Source of the DNA: Xestospongia muta
Lineage: Eukaryota > Porifera > Demospongiae > Haplosclerida > Petrosiidae
Direction of reading: 5' to 3'
Assembly (NCBI GenBank): GCA_963693285.1
Contig: OY848925.1
Coordinates: 1,590,932-1,654,931, forward strand
DNA length: 64,000 nucleotides
Shown here: positions 1 through 16,996 of the stretch, one piece after another
How positions within the stretch are numbered: the first letter of the stretch is position 1
Layout: each line of letters starts with the position of its first letter
The notes under the pieces: generated by a model
Seen by the model: the letters and a program-made list of their open reading frames with translations, nothing else
The model's database searches: none
Told to the model about the DNA's origin: nothing
Translations under genes and position numbers: made by a program

Positions 1-310
1 ATCTTAATGTACATCTACATGCACTCTGCAGTATACACTGGGCAAAGCAGCGAGGTTAAGCACTTTAGTGCATTTTTTATTCTGATTGAGTTGATTTGCA
101 ACAATCGAAGGATGTAACATAGTCAGCTGTAGATGAGAATAATAGTTCTTGATAAGGACACATTCTCTGAAGGCAGCCATAAAATCCCTTGAAATCATTG
201 ATGTCATACATACGCCCAACCTAAACATGTGACTAAAAGACATTCTTTGATTCAATATTCATTTTGCAACTATGAAAAAGTGGTACAAAATTTGCCATGA
301 CACATAATAG

Positions 311-398
311 TGTCCTATAAATGCATTCATAAAATACTTGCCTTTGTTGTGTTTAAGAAAGTTCTCAAAGTAATCATCAATCATTATTTCAGTCATCA
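311..398 (-). pseudogene. Decayed fragment of an atlastin exon
   Basis: About 85 bases match the middle of atlastin exon 11 (roughly 7758-7843, same strand), the part just before the first membrane segment. The shared core includes gcattcat, the run reading aagttctca on the plus strand, and catcaatcattatttca. There are several substitutions and small indels, so it is not open in frame. No flanking atlastin exon was recognised. It is probably a remnant of a duplicated atlastin copy lying on the far side of the EGF gene. Similarity was judged by eye. Confidence 0.6.
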
Positions 399-756
399 CA
401 GTATCAAAACATAAATTAGAACAAATCTACAGAGCTGTTGGATTATACATAATAACATTAAAATAATATAATTTAAAAGCAAAACAGATATGGGAGATAT
501 TTCATCAGATTTAGACACATATGTTTAAGTAATAGTCAGCTATTAAAACCAGCCTGATAACTGTGGACTCTGCATCAATTCTACCACCCATTCAACATTC
601 AACATGAATGTATGCAATTCACTACAAAATGTGATTGGTTAAATCAACCAATTAAAGGTCCGCTTAAGTTGCATGTCATATTCATTTGGATTATATAATG
701 TCTATATAAAACACATTGACAAGTATTAACAACTTCTAAATACTATGGAATTTACA

Positions 757-1072
757 ATTCATGTAGTTATTAATGATTTCTAGTGAAAGTACTTAGGCAC
801 ATATGTGAGGTACCAATTCTATAGTGACACACCTACACACAAGCATCTTATTTCGTGTGTTGGTTTTCATACCTCTGACAATTACTTACATGAAGTACAT
901 ATTCCAGATCTGGAGTACAATACAATGACAACTCATGTAGTTATTAATAATTTCTAGTGAAAGCACATAGGTATATATGTGGATGTAACAATTCCACAAA
1001 CATCCTATTTTGTGTGGGTTTAACAAAAATCATACCTCTGACAATTAGCTACATGAATCATAAATTCCAGAG
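757..1072. repeat. Direct duplication, two diverged copies
   Basis: A block beginning near 'catgtagttattaat' and ending near 'acatgaa...attccag' occurs at about 757-913 and again at about 929-1072. Shared pieces are atttctagtgaaag, the acaattcca/accaattct region, and catacctctgacaatta. The copies differ by many substitutions and indels, so the duplication is old. No coding potential was seen. Confidence 0.6.
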
Positions 1073-1679
1073 TATATTATTAGTTATGTGGTACATTATG
1101 ATATTTACTACTAACATCTGTTAACTATGATGTCATGCAACTGTATAACTATAAAGTTGATTCACTAATTAATTTTAGAAGTGACATATATATACATGGA
1201 TGCACTAACTACTTAAAGTGTAGGATGACGGTTTGAATGAGAGCTGTACACGCTTTGAGATCTCTATATCAGAGCATTTGATTCTAATCAATCATAATAC
1301 ATACCAATTACCAAATCTATTGAAAATGTTCCCAATATTGCAATATTGGTAGATTCTGGATATAGTTTATGATAGATTTCAGTATGTTAAACGTAAATGT
1401 TTACTTACCTTTACATTAATTTTACCTACAAACTAAATATGACATTCATTCCAGTTAGCTTTATTATGTGGAACAGTCAAACACAGTTTGTTTCCTTCTA
1501 TTTTATATAATATACAATTATGTTACACTATCATTAAACAATGATTATATTAACGGAAGTAGTAGTGGCTGCAATGTCGGGGTTAACGTTAATTGTGGTT
1601 TGAAGATTATGAATAATAATATATAATTCCTGGAGTTTAGAGTTTAGACGATAGTCATCGATAAAGTATTATCTTGACT

Positions 1680-4600
1680 ATGGACCTCTCTTTTAAATTC
1701 TGCCTCTTACTCTTTTCATTGGCAGGTATATCAGTTAAACTAGCTACATTGTTATCATAACCTGCTGTTATCTCTATTTAATATAGGTGCTGTCACTAAT
1801 AATCTATCTTGTGGTCCTAATGAAATCATTTATAATGATGAATGCAAAGTAAGTACATGTTTACAAGACAAACCTTGTCAACATGGAGGAATATGTAGTA
1901 TGGGATCTTCTCCTGATCAATACACCTGTGATTGTACAGGTACTGGATATCAAGGAGTGAACTGTGAAGAAGGTATGAGTGTAATGGAGTCACATATACT
2001 GTTTGTAATGTATAATATTTTGTTAATAGATGTGAATGAATGTGAAACTGGAGATCACAACTGTGCCTATTATGCTACCTGTGTAAACACCGAGGGTAGC
2101 TTCATATGTCAATTTCAGGAGGAAGTTACAAAAGATAGATTACGTAGGAGTAAGTGAATTATTTAACCTATTGAATTGTAGAATGTGCCATGTTTAGTAG
2201 CCACATTAAAAAATTTGACAGCTAACTAAGTTATTGGTTTACATAACTAAAAATGACTAACTACACAAACATGCACAGTTATAATCATTGTTTGCTTTCA
2301 AGTGAGTAATGCTTAGAAACAATTAAATGAACATTCAACAGAATGTCAACTCCCAGTGACATTCCCATGATGTCATAATGCCAACTTCCAAAATGTCAGT
2401 TTTCAGGTAGTGAGTGATACATGCATTCTTTAGATTGTTGCATCATTTTTTGGCCTATGTTGTATGTCTTACTAAAATCATCAAGAATATTGCATGCTTG
2501 TAATATATATTTTTTTATTTTAAACTTGTTTCTCTAAGTATAAATAGCCTGATGCTATCTTTCTAATATATATATATATATATATGTATATATCATTTTT
2601 ATACTTACTACTCTTTCATGTGATAATAAAAAGAATTTACTGGTCTAATGTAGACTTTGACCAATGTAATTAATTATAGGAACAAAATGTGTCATTTTAA
2701 GAGGTCATAATTAAATATAAGAAATACTGATTCAAAGACTTACCTCCTTTTTATGTTCAGGTTAAACACTTTAGTAAAATCTATCTTCTCCTTGATAAAA
2801 AAACATACCAAGGTGTTAGCTGACTTCATAATTGATGCAACATAATGTTTATGAAAAGTATAACTGAAGTCAACTAAAAAACAAAGTAATCATTGTAGTT
2901 TGTTGTTCACTGAAGCCATGAGGAAGACATGGATGCTATTTCAGATGAACATACCAGTAGTACTATTTCAAATGAGCATACCAGTAGTCAGTCACATAAC
3001 AAGCTCTAGTACAACATCACAAGGTTGACTATATTGATAAACTCTCCAAATTGTATACTTATTTCATAGGATAAAGTACTTAAGTAAAATTAATAATTTC
3101 TTTGTTAAATGCAATCTAAATCTTTCAACAGCTAGGTAGAAATAACCCATTAATTTTTACAGTAATGCATAGAAACACTACATGGTCATAAGGATATGGT
3201 ACAAAAAATGAGAGAGTGTGTACTTATTAAGACTTTAAAAGCTAATGTGTGAACCTGTACACTAACCATATCATTGCTAAGAAAATATGTGTCATAACTT
3301 TAATGTGTAAATATACTATATAAATAGTATGCCTCATTTCCCTGTGTTAGTAACACATCGTACATTAGCTGTTAGATCATAAGACATCTCTTCTTTATTA
3401 CATAATTTTGGTTATGTAAAGATATTCTGTAAGAGTAGTGACAAGATGTATAAGTTAATTAACAACTTTACAATAAATGATACAATTAATGATTGTGTTT
3501 ATTTATGTAGACACTGGTGAATGTAATGATACCTGTCACTCTAATGCTTCATGTCATAACAGCACATGTGTATGTAATTCAGGATTTACTCAAAATGGAA
3601 CATTTTGTGAAGGTAAGTGAGTTGTTATCTGGTCATTATTGGACACACATACTAATATTTAATAATATCTTGTCCACCTGTTAATATGAAATATTATATT
3701 TGAACAATTATACAAATATTTCATTTAAAGTTTATATCAATGTATGCACTTAGTTTAATCCTACTATTCACTATGTCTACTAAGTGTTTTTAAAATAATG
3801 AAAATTAAAAGGGACAAAATGTACATAGTACCTTATTGTAAATATGTTCTTCTATCTTCTATTAAATATACATGTAGTCCTCTATATTGACAAAAACTTT
3901 AGTATTTTTTATTGTTATGCAAAACATTCTACCAACTCTCTTTACAATATCTGATTATAGATATCAATGAATGTAACACCGGAAACCATGATTGTCATCA
4001 AAATGCTACCTGTATGAACAATGTAGGTAGCTTTACATGTCAATGTAATACAGGATTTATAGGAAATGGAACATCATGTGCTGGTTAGTTATTAAATAGT
4101 TATGTCATTTTAAGAGGTCATAATTAAATATAAGAAATACTGATTCAATGACTTCCATCCTTTTTATGTTCAGGTTAAACACTTTAGTAAAATCTATCTT
4201 CTCCTTGATAAAAAAACATACCAAGGTGTTAGCTGACTTCATAATTGATGCAACATAATGTTTATGAAAAGTATAACTGAAGTCAACTAAAAAACAAAGT
4301 AATCATTGTAGTTTGTTGTTCACTGAAGCCATGAGGAAGACATGGATGCTATTTCAGATGAACATACCAGTAGTACTATTTTAAATGAGCATACCAGTAG
4401 TCAGTCACATAACAAGCTCTAGTACAACATCACAACGTTGACTATATTGATAAACTCTCCAAATTGTATACTTATTTCATAGGATAAAGTACTTAAGTAA
4501 AATTAATAATTTATTTGTCAAATGCAATCTAAATCTTTCAACAGCTAGGTAGAAATAACACATTAATTTTTACAGTAATGCATAGAAACACTACATGGTC

Positions 4601-5905
4601 ATAAGGATATGGTACAAAAATGAGAGTGTGTACTTATTAAGACTTTAAAAGCTAATGTGTAAACATTCTGTACACTAACCGTATCATTGCTAAGAAAATA
4701 TGTGTCATACCTTTACTTTGTAAATATACTATATAAATAGTATGCCTCATTTCCCTGTGTTAGTAACACATCATACATTAGCTGTTAGATCATAAGATAT
4801 CTCTTCTTTATTACATAATTTTGATTATGTAAAGATATTCTGTAAGAGTAGTGACAAGATGTTTAAGTTAATTAACAACTTTACAATAAATGATGCAATT
4901 AAAGATTGTGTTTATTTATGTAGACACTGATGAATGTAATGATACCTGTCACTCTAATGCTTCATGTCATAACAGCACATGTGTATGTAATTCAGGATTT
5001 ACTCAAAATGGAACATTTTGTGAAGGTAAGTGAGTTGTTATCTGGTCATTATTGGACACACATACTAATATTTAATAATATCTTGTCCACCTGTTAATAT
5101 GAAATATTATATTTAAACAATTATACAAATATTTTATATAAAGTTTATATCAGTATATGCACTTAGTTTAATCCTACTATTCACTATGTCTACTAAGTGT
5201 TTTTAAAATAATGAAGATTAAAAGGGACAATTTTACATTGTACCTTATTGTAAATATGTTCTTCTATCTTCTATTAAATATACATGTAGTCCTCAATATT
5301 GATAAAAACTTCAGTATTATACTGTTTTACAAAACATCTTATGACATTGTTTACAATATCTATTTATAGATATCAATGAATGTAACACCGAAAACCATGA
5401 TTGTCATCAAAATGCTACCTGTATGAACAATGTAGGTAGCTTTACATGTCAATGTAATACAGGATTTATAGGAAATGGAACATCATGTGCTGGTTAGTTA
5501 TTAAATAGTTATGATCATATATACTAACAAGTTAATTGACATGTAGTAAACTATAAGGGAATAATTCTAACTTTAGATATTTTATAAATAATCTCAACTC
5601 CAGAATTGTAATAATATAATTGTGTCTTGCTATATCCTTTAATAAACTAACAATGCAGTTATTGTACAGTAATATAGCATATATGACTAGTTTTATAGCT
5701 TGTGCCTTTGTCTTTTGTCAGCATTCCTTGGTAAAAGGAGGGTCTGTACATGTGACATTTGTCATATTTATAATACGTTATGAGTCATGGATTGTTCACT
5801 TCTGTAGTTGATTGCTATGAGAATTGCAAAAGGAAGTTACTTGCTATGGCCTGTCACGAAGTAGAGCAGAGAGGAGAAAGACTTCCAATGTCATGCAAAA
5901 CATGA
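1680..5905 (+). CDS. Secreted EGF-repeat protein, 8 exons, about 299 aa
   Basis: Exons: 1680-1725, 1787-1972, 2030-2149, 3511-3612, 3961-4083, 4924-5025, 5370-5492, 5808-5905. Every internal junction is phase 1 and the total is 900 nt including a TGA stop. Exon 1 encodes a signal peptide (MDLSFKFCLLLFSLAG). Exon 2 holds an EGF module (CQHGGIC...YTCDC). Exon 3 starts like a calcium-binding EGF (DVNECETGDHNC) but loses its last two cysteines. Exons 4 and 6 encode a short Cys-rich module (ECNDTCHSNASC, STCVCNSGF). Exons 5 and 7 encode cb-EGF modules (DINECNT, GSFTCQCNTGFIGNG). Exon 8 is a Cys-containing tail (CYENCKRK ... MSCKT). No membrane segment is visible, so an extracellular protein is inferred. 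Exons 4+5 and 6+7 are a recent duplication. The ends of the model (exons 1 and 8) are less certain than the EGF exons. Function is unknown. Confidence 0.8.
2567..2588. repeat. (TA)n microsatellite
   Basis: A run of alternating TA dinucleotides with a short interruption, in intron 3 of the EGF gene. Confidence 0.8.
2690..5515 (+). repeat. 1.4-kb tandem duplication of two EGF exons with their introns
   Basis: Unit 1 is about 2690-4103 and unit 2 about 4104-5515. Both start at 'tgtcattttaagaggtcata' and run in parallel through exon 4/6, the following intron and exon 5/7, ending near 'ttattaaatagttatg'. Exonic sequence is almost identical (for example GGT versus GAT after the first codons of exons 4/6). 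The introns are also nearly identical, including the branch and acceptor regions, so the event is recent. All borders are phase 1, so the duplication lengthens the protein without shifting frame. Confidence 0.92.
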
Positions 5906-7102
5906 AATATGTCAGAATAACAAGACAGTTTTAAAACTGAACAATATGTTAATGATTTTTGCTATTCTTATTTTAAATATAGATTTTGAATATAATAGCT
6001 AGCAATATTGTTTATTTCTTGATCTTATAATTATTGTGTTTTCCTGTAGTTTGTTTAAACTACTTTTTTTTTAGTTTATTAAAATTAAAATTATTTTTAG
6101 TAATTTTTATTAAAACTAAAACTAGAACTACAACATTTTTGAAATGTGAACTAAATTAAAATCATTCTTAAGTTTGTACACTGTAAAAATTATATGTTCT
6201 TTTGACAACAAATTTGTAGCTTACATAGGTGGATTATTATGAAATCCAAAATTCATGTATATTACTCACTGTACAATTATTAATTTTGTTTCTTTTGTAA
6301 TAGTACAACATACCAACAAATTATATAGTGAGTAATACAAGTGAATTTTAGAACTGTTATTGTAGTTACAAATTAGTTCTTAATAGAAATTAATTTTACA
6401 GTAGTATGTCCACTAACTATAGATCTAATATTATAATATCATCAGTTTACTAGTATAATGTTAATATAAATCTATACTATTAGTGACAAATAGATACTCT
6501 TAAAGTCAAGGTTGAGTGTTTTTAAGTAGCTTCTTTTTATGCTTATGAAATGATAACCAAAAAATCTTAATATTAAATACTAAAAATTGTTTTCTAATAG
6601 ACTAAAATAAAAAGTTCATAGAGCAATTGAAATCACTAAAACTAAATTAGTTTTAGCAAATACTAGTACTTGACTTGAAACAATATAATTGATATATATA
6701 ATGTGACACATACATTGCTGAGATAAATACATTCAATATTGGTTGTCCTAATTCAAAAATATGACAAGTATTTCGCACATCATGTAGACCAAACTAATAA
6801 TAACAATAATCACTGATAACAGAAGCCTATGACTTGAATGGTTCTCAATTGCTTATTAGCAGTGAGGATAGACAGTCTATACATTTCATGTTATTCCTGA
6901 GAGTAAAGTCTATATATAGAGATAATTGAATAAAAAAGTATAGTACTTTCTTTTAAAACCATCTATTATTCCTAATCAACTACAACAACTTTAAATGAAA
7001 AATCACAACATATACATGTGATATAATATTAATATTAATAATAATAATTATACTCAATGTATTAAAGTTTTAGTATATATTAGTCTAGTATATATAGCAG
7101 TG
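5906..7102. other. Convergent intergenic spacer, no gene seen
   Basis: AT-rich spacer between the 3' ends of the EGF gene (+) and atlastin (-). It has short homopolymer runs and a loose ATA/ATT repeat near 7026-7050. No ORF with recognisable content was found. Confidence 0.6.
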
Positions 7103-10100
7103 CTATTCTGATTTCCTTTTTCTTTCACTGGTGGTAGCACTTATACTGATCACTCTTTGTAGACCTTTCTCTAATAACATCAAATAAACAGGTTGTATTG
7201 CCTAAAACAACAAAGAAAGCTATTAAAATCAATATAATTAAATTACTCCTATTCTTATAATGGCTTACAGTTCAATTTGTTATATTACCATGTAACCATT
7301 GGTATTAAACATTAAAGCTATCTAATGTTTTAGCAATTCAAGTACAAAGACTGAACAATGAAACAACAGTAAAAATTAAATTCTCCTAATATGGTAATTG
7401 GCAGCATAAAATTCATATCATAAGTGGGCGTGGCAGCAAACATTTGCACTCAAAACACTTCTACCAACACACATTATAACAAATCAATATAGACACAGAC
7501 ACTACACATCAATACGTGACAACATCATATAGTATAATAAAGTACTTACATGTTCCCAAATTACTGCTGAGAAATTGTCAATGATTTGTCCAATTTCCCT
7601 CAAATGACCACTATATCGTACATAGATCCATATAGTAACTAATAGTAATGGTAAATATAACCCTAAGACCGCCGTCTGAGAGAGAGATTGGATCCCAAAC
7701 AAATCGAGAATAATAGATAATATATAAGATAGGATCATGATAAATCCTAGAACAGCTGGCGTCCGATACGCATTCATCAAATGCTTGCTTTCATTGCGTT
7801 TAACGAAGTTCTCATAAGATTCATCAATCATTATTTCAAGTCTTTTCATGTATTCAGCACTAAATATGTCCCCGCCCATTTTTGGGACATTAAAAAACTG
7901 CTCCAAACTTGCCATTCTAATTGCTTCATGTTCCTCTTGGAGTTTCTCAGGAGCTAAGTAGGGTTTGTCAGCTCCACATAACTAAAGAAGCAAGCAAAAA
8001 ATCATTACATGTGTACATCAGAGTATAATCACAATATTTATTCCTATACAATTAAAGTTGTTACTGTATACCATACTGCACAAAGTATAATAACACTTAA
8101 TGAATTTATTAGTGCCACACCCACTTCTTCCATTTCTCTGTTGTAACGATCATAAGCAGATGCTTGAGCTGCAAGGTTATTAGCTTCAGCTGTTGCTTGT
8201 AACATTGACTTGGGTTCAGGTAGTTTATCACTCTCAAATATCTTGATATAAGCCTAAAGTAATAACAATACTTAGTGTGACAACACTAATGACTCTTATG
8301 ATGATAAAATATGAAGTCTTAGTTTCTAATCTAATCGTCAACTAAATTTCAAAAATATTTTAATATATTTTAAATCATTATGTTTTTATGGTTTGTAATA
8401 AAATTATATCAAAGTCAAAAATAAAGCACCTCTCTAGTACTAAGTATCTAGTAACTTTAAAACCACACCTCCAAAATAAGGTTACAAAGCATGTATTATT
8501 AAAAACACGAGAAGACATCTGGTATCTTAAATTATTAAGAGAATATCCCTTCTTTAAAATTACGTGACTATACTGAAATGCATGTACTGGTGGCTTGTAC
8601 AAGTCTACTTACTTTAAAACATTCAAGTAAGCCTTGTCCAGTTACATCACTACCATTGAGTCTCTTTCGAACTAAATTTTTGGGAGCCAACAGAAATGGG
8701 ACAAGTTTCGATAAATAATCCTTGAATTCGCTATCGATATCTAGAAATTAAAGGAGTGCAGTACACGTGAAGACAATAGATTAAATTGTACAGTGTGTTT
8801 ATTACCTGATAATCTGCCATCAAATGTAGGATTGGTGGCCACTTTAAGACCGGGATGTGGCATAAGGTAACAGGTAACAGACTCAAAACAAGAGCGAATG
8901 TGTTTGCGTACTAACTTGATCTCTTCGTGTTGAGATTCTGATAGCTATATATCAAAAGAGACAATAGCAATCAATATAATGTGCTTCCTTCTGTAATAAA
9001 TAAAGTACAATGCTTATGTGTAACTAAACAACGTTTTCATTAAATTATTAGAACTCAATTAAAAGTGCGCGAAGCCAAGGAAGGGAAACAAAGTTTAGTC
9101 AGTCAATAGAACAAAACACCTTTCTCATTATGCTTATATATTACTACCTCAAGAGGCAGTGTTAGAGTACATCTAGTTAATTGTTTATTCTCACATAACA
9201 GGCTTTGTTTGTACTCTTGAGTTTTGGATACTACATGTTTACCTTTAGTACAGTTTCAAGGTAGCCCCTCCCACCGACATCTCCATAAGGATGATCATAA
9301 GGGTAGCTCCAGTCTCGTACTAGGAAACACAACGACTAGAGAAAGAATCAAATAATAGTCAAGATTCAATATTAATATTATATCAGTGTACACAGTCCAT
9401 AAAATTTATGTCAAAATCACTGTTGTTATTTAAGTATGTTAGTGTTTAACAAACAAAAAAATGGTTGACACTAAAAATTAAAATAATGATACACAGTAGT
9501 TACCTGAAATGGTTTAAATTCACTCTCATTTAATGCCAATCTTCCATATTCTGTGAATAACTACATTAAGAGAAAGATCACTTAACTACAGTGTATGTAT
9601 ATCATATAAATAACAATATATACACTGAATGTATGTACTTACATGAAGATGTTGAAGATCATTTTCATGAATCATCATTGACAAGTTATAAACCTAAAGG
9701 AAAAGAAGATAATATTGATATTATGATATATCTTAGAGAAGTATATGTACATTAAACACAATACACAAGCACATTATTACTGGCTATATATAACTTTGTT
9801 TAACAACTAACAGATATGTTTGGTATAAATTACATGCATAGAGATCTTACTTGCATAGATGAGATCATTGTACTTAGTGCAAATATGGTAGCACAATCTT
9901 TAACAGTAGATTGGTTATCAAATGCTCCTTGAGTATCCACTAGTAGTATTGCAACCTAATATAAATAGAAGTGTCACATTTTCAAAGTTGCTATAGAAGT
10001 TGTCTAGACTCAACACACAAGACATTGATCTATAAATAATAGAGTTATTATTGTACTGGTTGTTTAGTAAAATGTCTATACAATCTGTTAATTGACATTA

Positions 10101-12474
10101 AAGCTGGTCAATGTTAGTCAATGTTAATCAATGTTAGTCAAGGTCTGTTAGCTACTAATTTGCTACAGAAAACAAATACTCTAGGAGTCTAGGTAACTTG
10201 GTCCATACAAACCAGATAAAAAATTACAGTAATAAAACAACTGGTGGTAAAACAAATGGTCAGTAAAGAAAGATACTATTTGAAAAGGCAGGGCAGAATG
10301 TAATGTGAAAATGTCAGGTGAGGAGAAAAGAAGGCACAACGGATCAAAACTTATTTGGTATGTTCATCCCACAATGCTTTGAATTAAATACTCTATTGAA
10401 ATCTTTTCAAAGATTGATTACATATTGGTATTGACCAATACTATATTCCACGAATTGTTATTATAGTAAGTACAACTTTATCTGTTACAGGTATAGATTG
10501 TATATACCTCTTTCCCAGAAGGTAACTTCATTATAAAGGGTTCACTCCACATAATAATTCCAGTGGTATTTCTCTCGACTCCTCCTCTCCAAGAAAACCC
10601 AGTCAGAGGTTCATCATTGCTACCAAGCCAGTTTTCATCAGTTTTGTTCTAAAATAACAACAAAAAAGAAAATACTGTTAGTAAAATGTACTTGTTAGGA
10701 AAAAAAAAAGTGAACAAAGACAATCAGGAATTCATTAAACTGGTATACTGTACATCATTTATAAGAACTCAATATCTATTATAAATAAGTGTAAATTGAT
10801 TTTATACATAGCACTAAACAGAATTAACACCTGTCTAAACAATGCATCATACTAAAACAGATTGGGATGGGCTCTGTAACCTGCCCCACCTTTATACTAT
10901 CTTCCTTGATAAATGTACAATAGACTTAGCACACACAAAAATATGTATGCATATTATTTAAGTAGGATGAACATTGCTTAGTTCAAAAATAAACATAACC
11001 ATATGCTAAAAAACAACACTTCTCCAGTAAAATAACAAAGGCAACAGGTACTTATTAATGGAGCAAAGGGAAGTGCCTATGATAGAAATGTGAACATAAG
11101 ATAACAACTTTAGTAGAGAACTTTATATACATAAACCAAATGCTAAATGCAGTGTAGTAAACATAGTTTACTACCAAGACATGCAACAATAAATAAACAA
11201 ACTTTAACAAAATAGTGTTGACAAATAGTACATTATTACAAGACCTTAGTGTTGAGGTATCTTAGAAAGAAGTCTAACACAAATGATTTGCCTTTTCTAA
11301 AGGCACCAGCCACGGACACCACAACGACAGGTTTATCATATATTTCATCCCTACACAATATCTTCTCCAGATTCTCAAGGTTGAGCTCAAATTTGTGTTC
11401 AGGTTTGGAGACGACAATCTCAAGGGGTCCTGGTCTTTCAGAATCATCTGAGAGATCTAGTGAAAAGAAAGAACTAATTCCTTGGTTTTGTACAAAATTA
11501 GAGAGTAATTTGTACTTTAAACACTTCTTAATACCTCTTATCAACTTCTAGTTTGCTAGCCATTTGAACTCTCCTAATTATACTCTGAAAACCATACAAG
11601 TCACATTACTAACAATAATTATAATCAGATAATCTGATAATACAGAAGTGTTTATCTTTCACATATTGCTGCACCTGATATATGTCAACAATGCAATAGA
11701 GAAGATAAATAATCGTCAGTGGGTCATGATCATCACTAAGTTGTTTTAACCATAGTTATTGCCACATTACAATCATATCCTTCACTTCACAAGTACATAT
11801 ATTGGATTATAACACCGTCACAAGTGACTCAACTCAACCATACTTTCCTTCTAATGATAGCTTAATGAAAGTACCACTAAAACAACTTTCATTACTTCAA
11901 TTTCCTTGACAGTTCTTGTCACTTGTTGATAATCTTATAAACACACTACTCTTCCCTCAAGCTACCATGATTACTATAAGATGTTCTATCTACCTATTAT
12001 GTTTACTAAATATAGCAATTCTAAAACATTCAGATTTAACGTGCATTAAATTTTAGTGATTTGTCCAAGCCACTTTCATTTAAATTAATTTTGTTGGTGA
12101 AATAAAGTTTTAATGTATAACAATTATTAAACTACTCACAAAATTTGCTAAAAATAGTACACGAAAAATAATTGTAGACTTGAGGTACTTCAATTCTAAC
12201 TCTGATTATCGTATTATCATTATCACAACAATTTGAAGAGTATTTGCTGTAAAAGACCACTAAGTGATACTTTATTAATAATTCATTATCACGAACCACA
12301 TGCACTTAAGATGTTAAATAGATTAACAGCACTTTACTGTTGACTACTTATGTTAAGTGGAAGTTTGTTTAAGCACAACATTGACAACAGCTGCAAACAA
12401 TAATTAGACAAAAATAATAGCTTACCAGAACGTTCTGGAGTGCTACGTCTTTGTCTTACTTCTTGAACGCTCAT
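7103..12474 (-). CDS. ATL: Atlastin, dynamin-like GTPase that fuses ER membranes
   Basis: Atlastins tether and fuse ER tubules. Exons from the 5' end: 12426-12474, 11245-11456, 10508-10648, 9851-9955, 9643-9693, 9504-9560, 9243-9335, 8806-8944, 8613-8740, 8125-8253, 7550-7981, 7103-7201. They total 1635 nt, or 544 aa plus stop, close to animal atlastins. Exon 2 has the P-loop GAFRKGKSF. Exon 3 has the switch I region ([10 protein letters not shown] ... TTGI). Exon 4 has the G3 motif DTQGAF. Exon 7 has the G4 motif LVRDW. Exons 8-11 form the helical middle domain ([16 protein letters not shown]). Exon 11 carries the two-segment membrane hairpin ([20 protein letters not shown] and the following [20 protein letters not shown]). 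Exon 12 is a basic C-terminal tail (SERKRKSE). The start [17 protein letters not shown] lies in exon 1, followed by a ~970-bp intron. All catalytic motifs look intact. Confidence 0.95.
10103..10143. repeat. Short tandem repeat, unit about 12 bp
   Basis: Three to four copies of a tcaatgttagtc-like unit in atlastin intron 3. No other feature seen there. Confidence 0.6.
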
Positions 12475-12757
12475 GTCTTTAATTTGAAACCGAAATATTC
12501 GCTAAATATTGTAGCATAAGTTATTCTAAGACGTTACTTGTCAATAAAGACGCCGACAGGACTTTTTCTCTTTTGGAAAGAGACTGACGCTAAATAACTG
12601 GAGAAAGAAATTAAGAATTTAAATTTGTGGGTCTATTCTTCCTCTGCAGCATGTATTACCACGTGATCGTTCTACTCATCACGTGATAGTCATATGACAG
12701 GTGGGTGGAGAAACAAGTTTTTACAGTGTTGTATCTCTCTCACTAATCTAATGCAGT
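12475..12757. promoter_or_regulatory. Bidirectional atlastin/Rab4 promoter with twin CACGTGA boxes
   Basis: The 283 bp between the divergent starts of atlastin (-) and Rab4 (+) must hold both core promoters. Two CACGTGA motifs lie at 12660-12666 and 12680-12686, 20 bp apart. The second sits in the 8-bp palindrome TCACGTGA. CACGTG is the classic E-box bound by bHLH-zip factors, and TCACGTGA is the USF/MITF/TFEB-type form. Both flanking genes act in membrane trafficking, so co-regulation is plausible but inferred. No TATA box position is claimed. Confidence 0.55.
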
Positions 12758-16783
<4,026 letters not shown>

Positions 16784-16996
16784 TTATATTCTTGTGAATT
16801 CTTTGTGTTGTTTGTAACTAGTAGTTCTATTTGTACTTTGTCATACATTTGAAACACACACTCATTGTTACTGGTTGCCATTTGCTTGATATTATTAATC
16901 TTTTGTTTAAATTTATAAACTTATATAGCCCTCTTTTATCATTAATAACTTAACTAACCATTACCACACCCATTTTGCTGGGAAATATATGGCGGG

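Larger units (their letters stand above)
1..1679. other. 5' flank of EGF gene, no intact gene
   Basis: AT-rich non-coding sequence upstream of the EGF-repeat gene. It contains a degenerate atlastin exon (311-398, minus) and a direct duplication of about 150 bp (around 757-913 and 929-1072), listed separately. The longest open frame here (4-255, minus) resembles nothing I recognise and has no splice partner that I can see, so it is not called. Confidence 0.6.

Noticed and set aside
8378..8602. Minus-strand 74-codon frame between atlastin exons 9 and 10
   Set aside because: It lies in an intron of a well-supported gene model, with no conserved content.
11249..11551. Plus-strand 100-codon frame opposite atlastin exon 2
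   Set aside because: It is the antisense shadow of the conserved GTPase exon.
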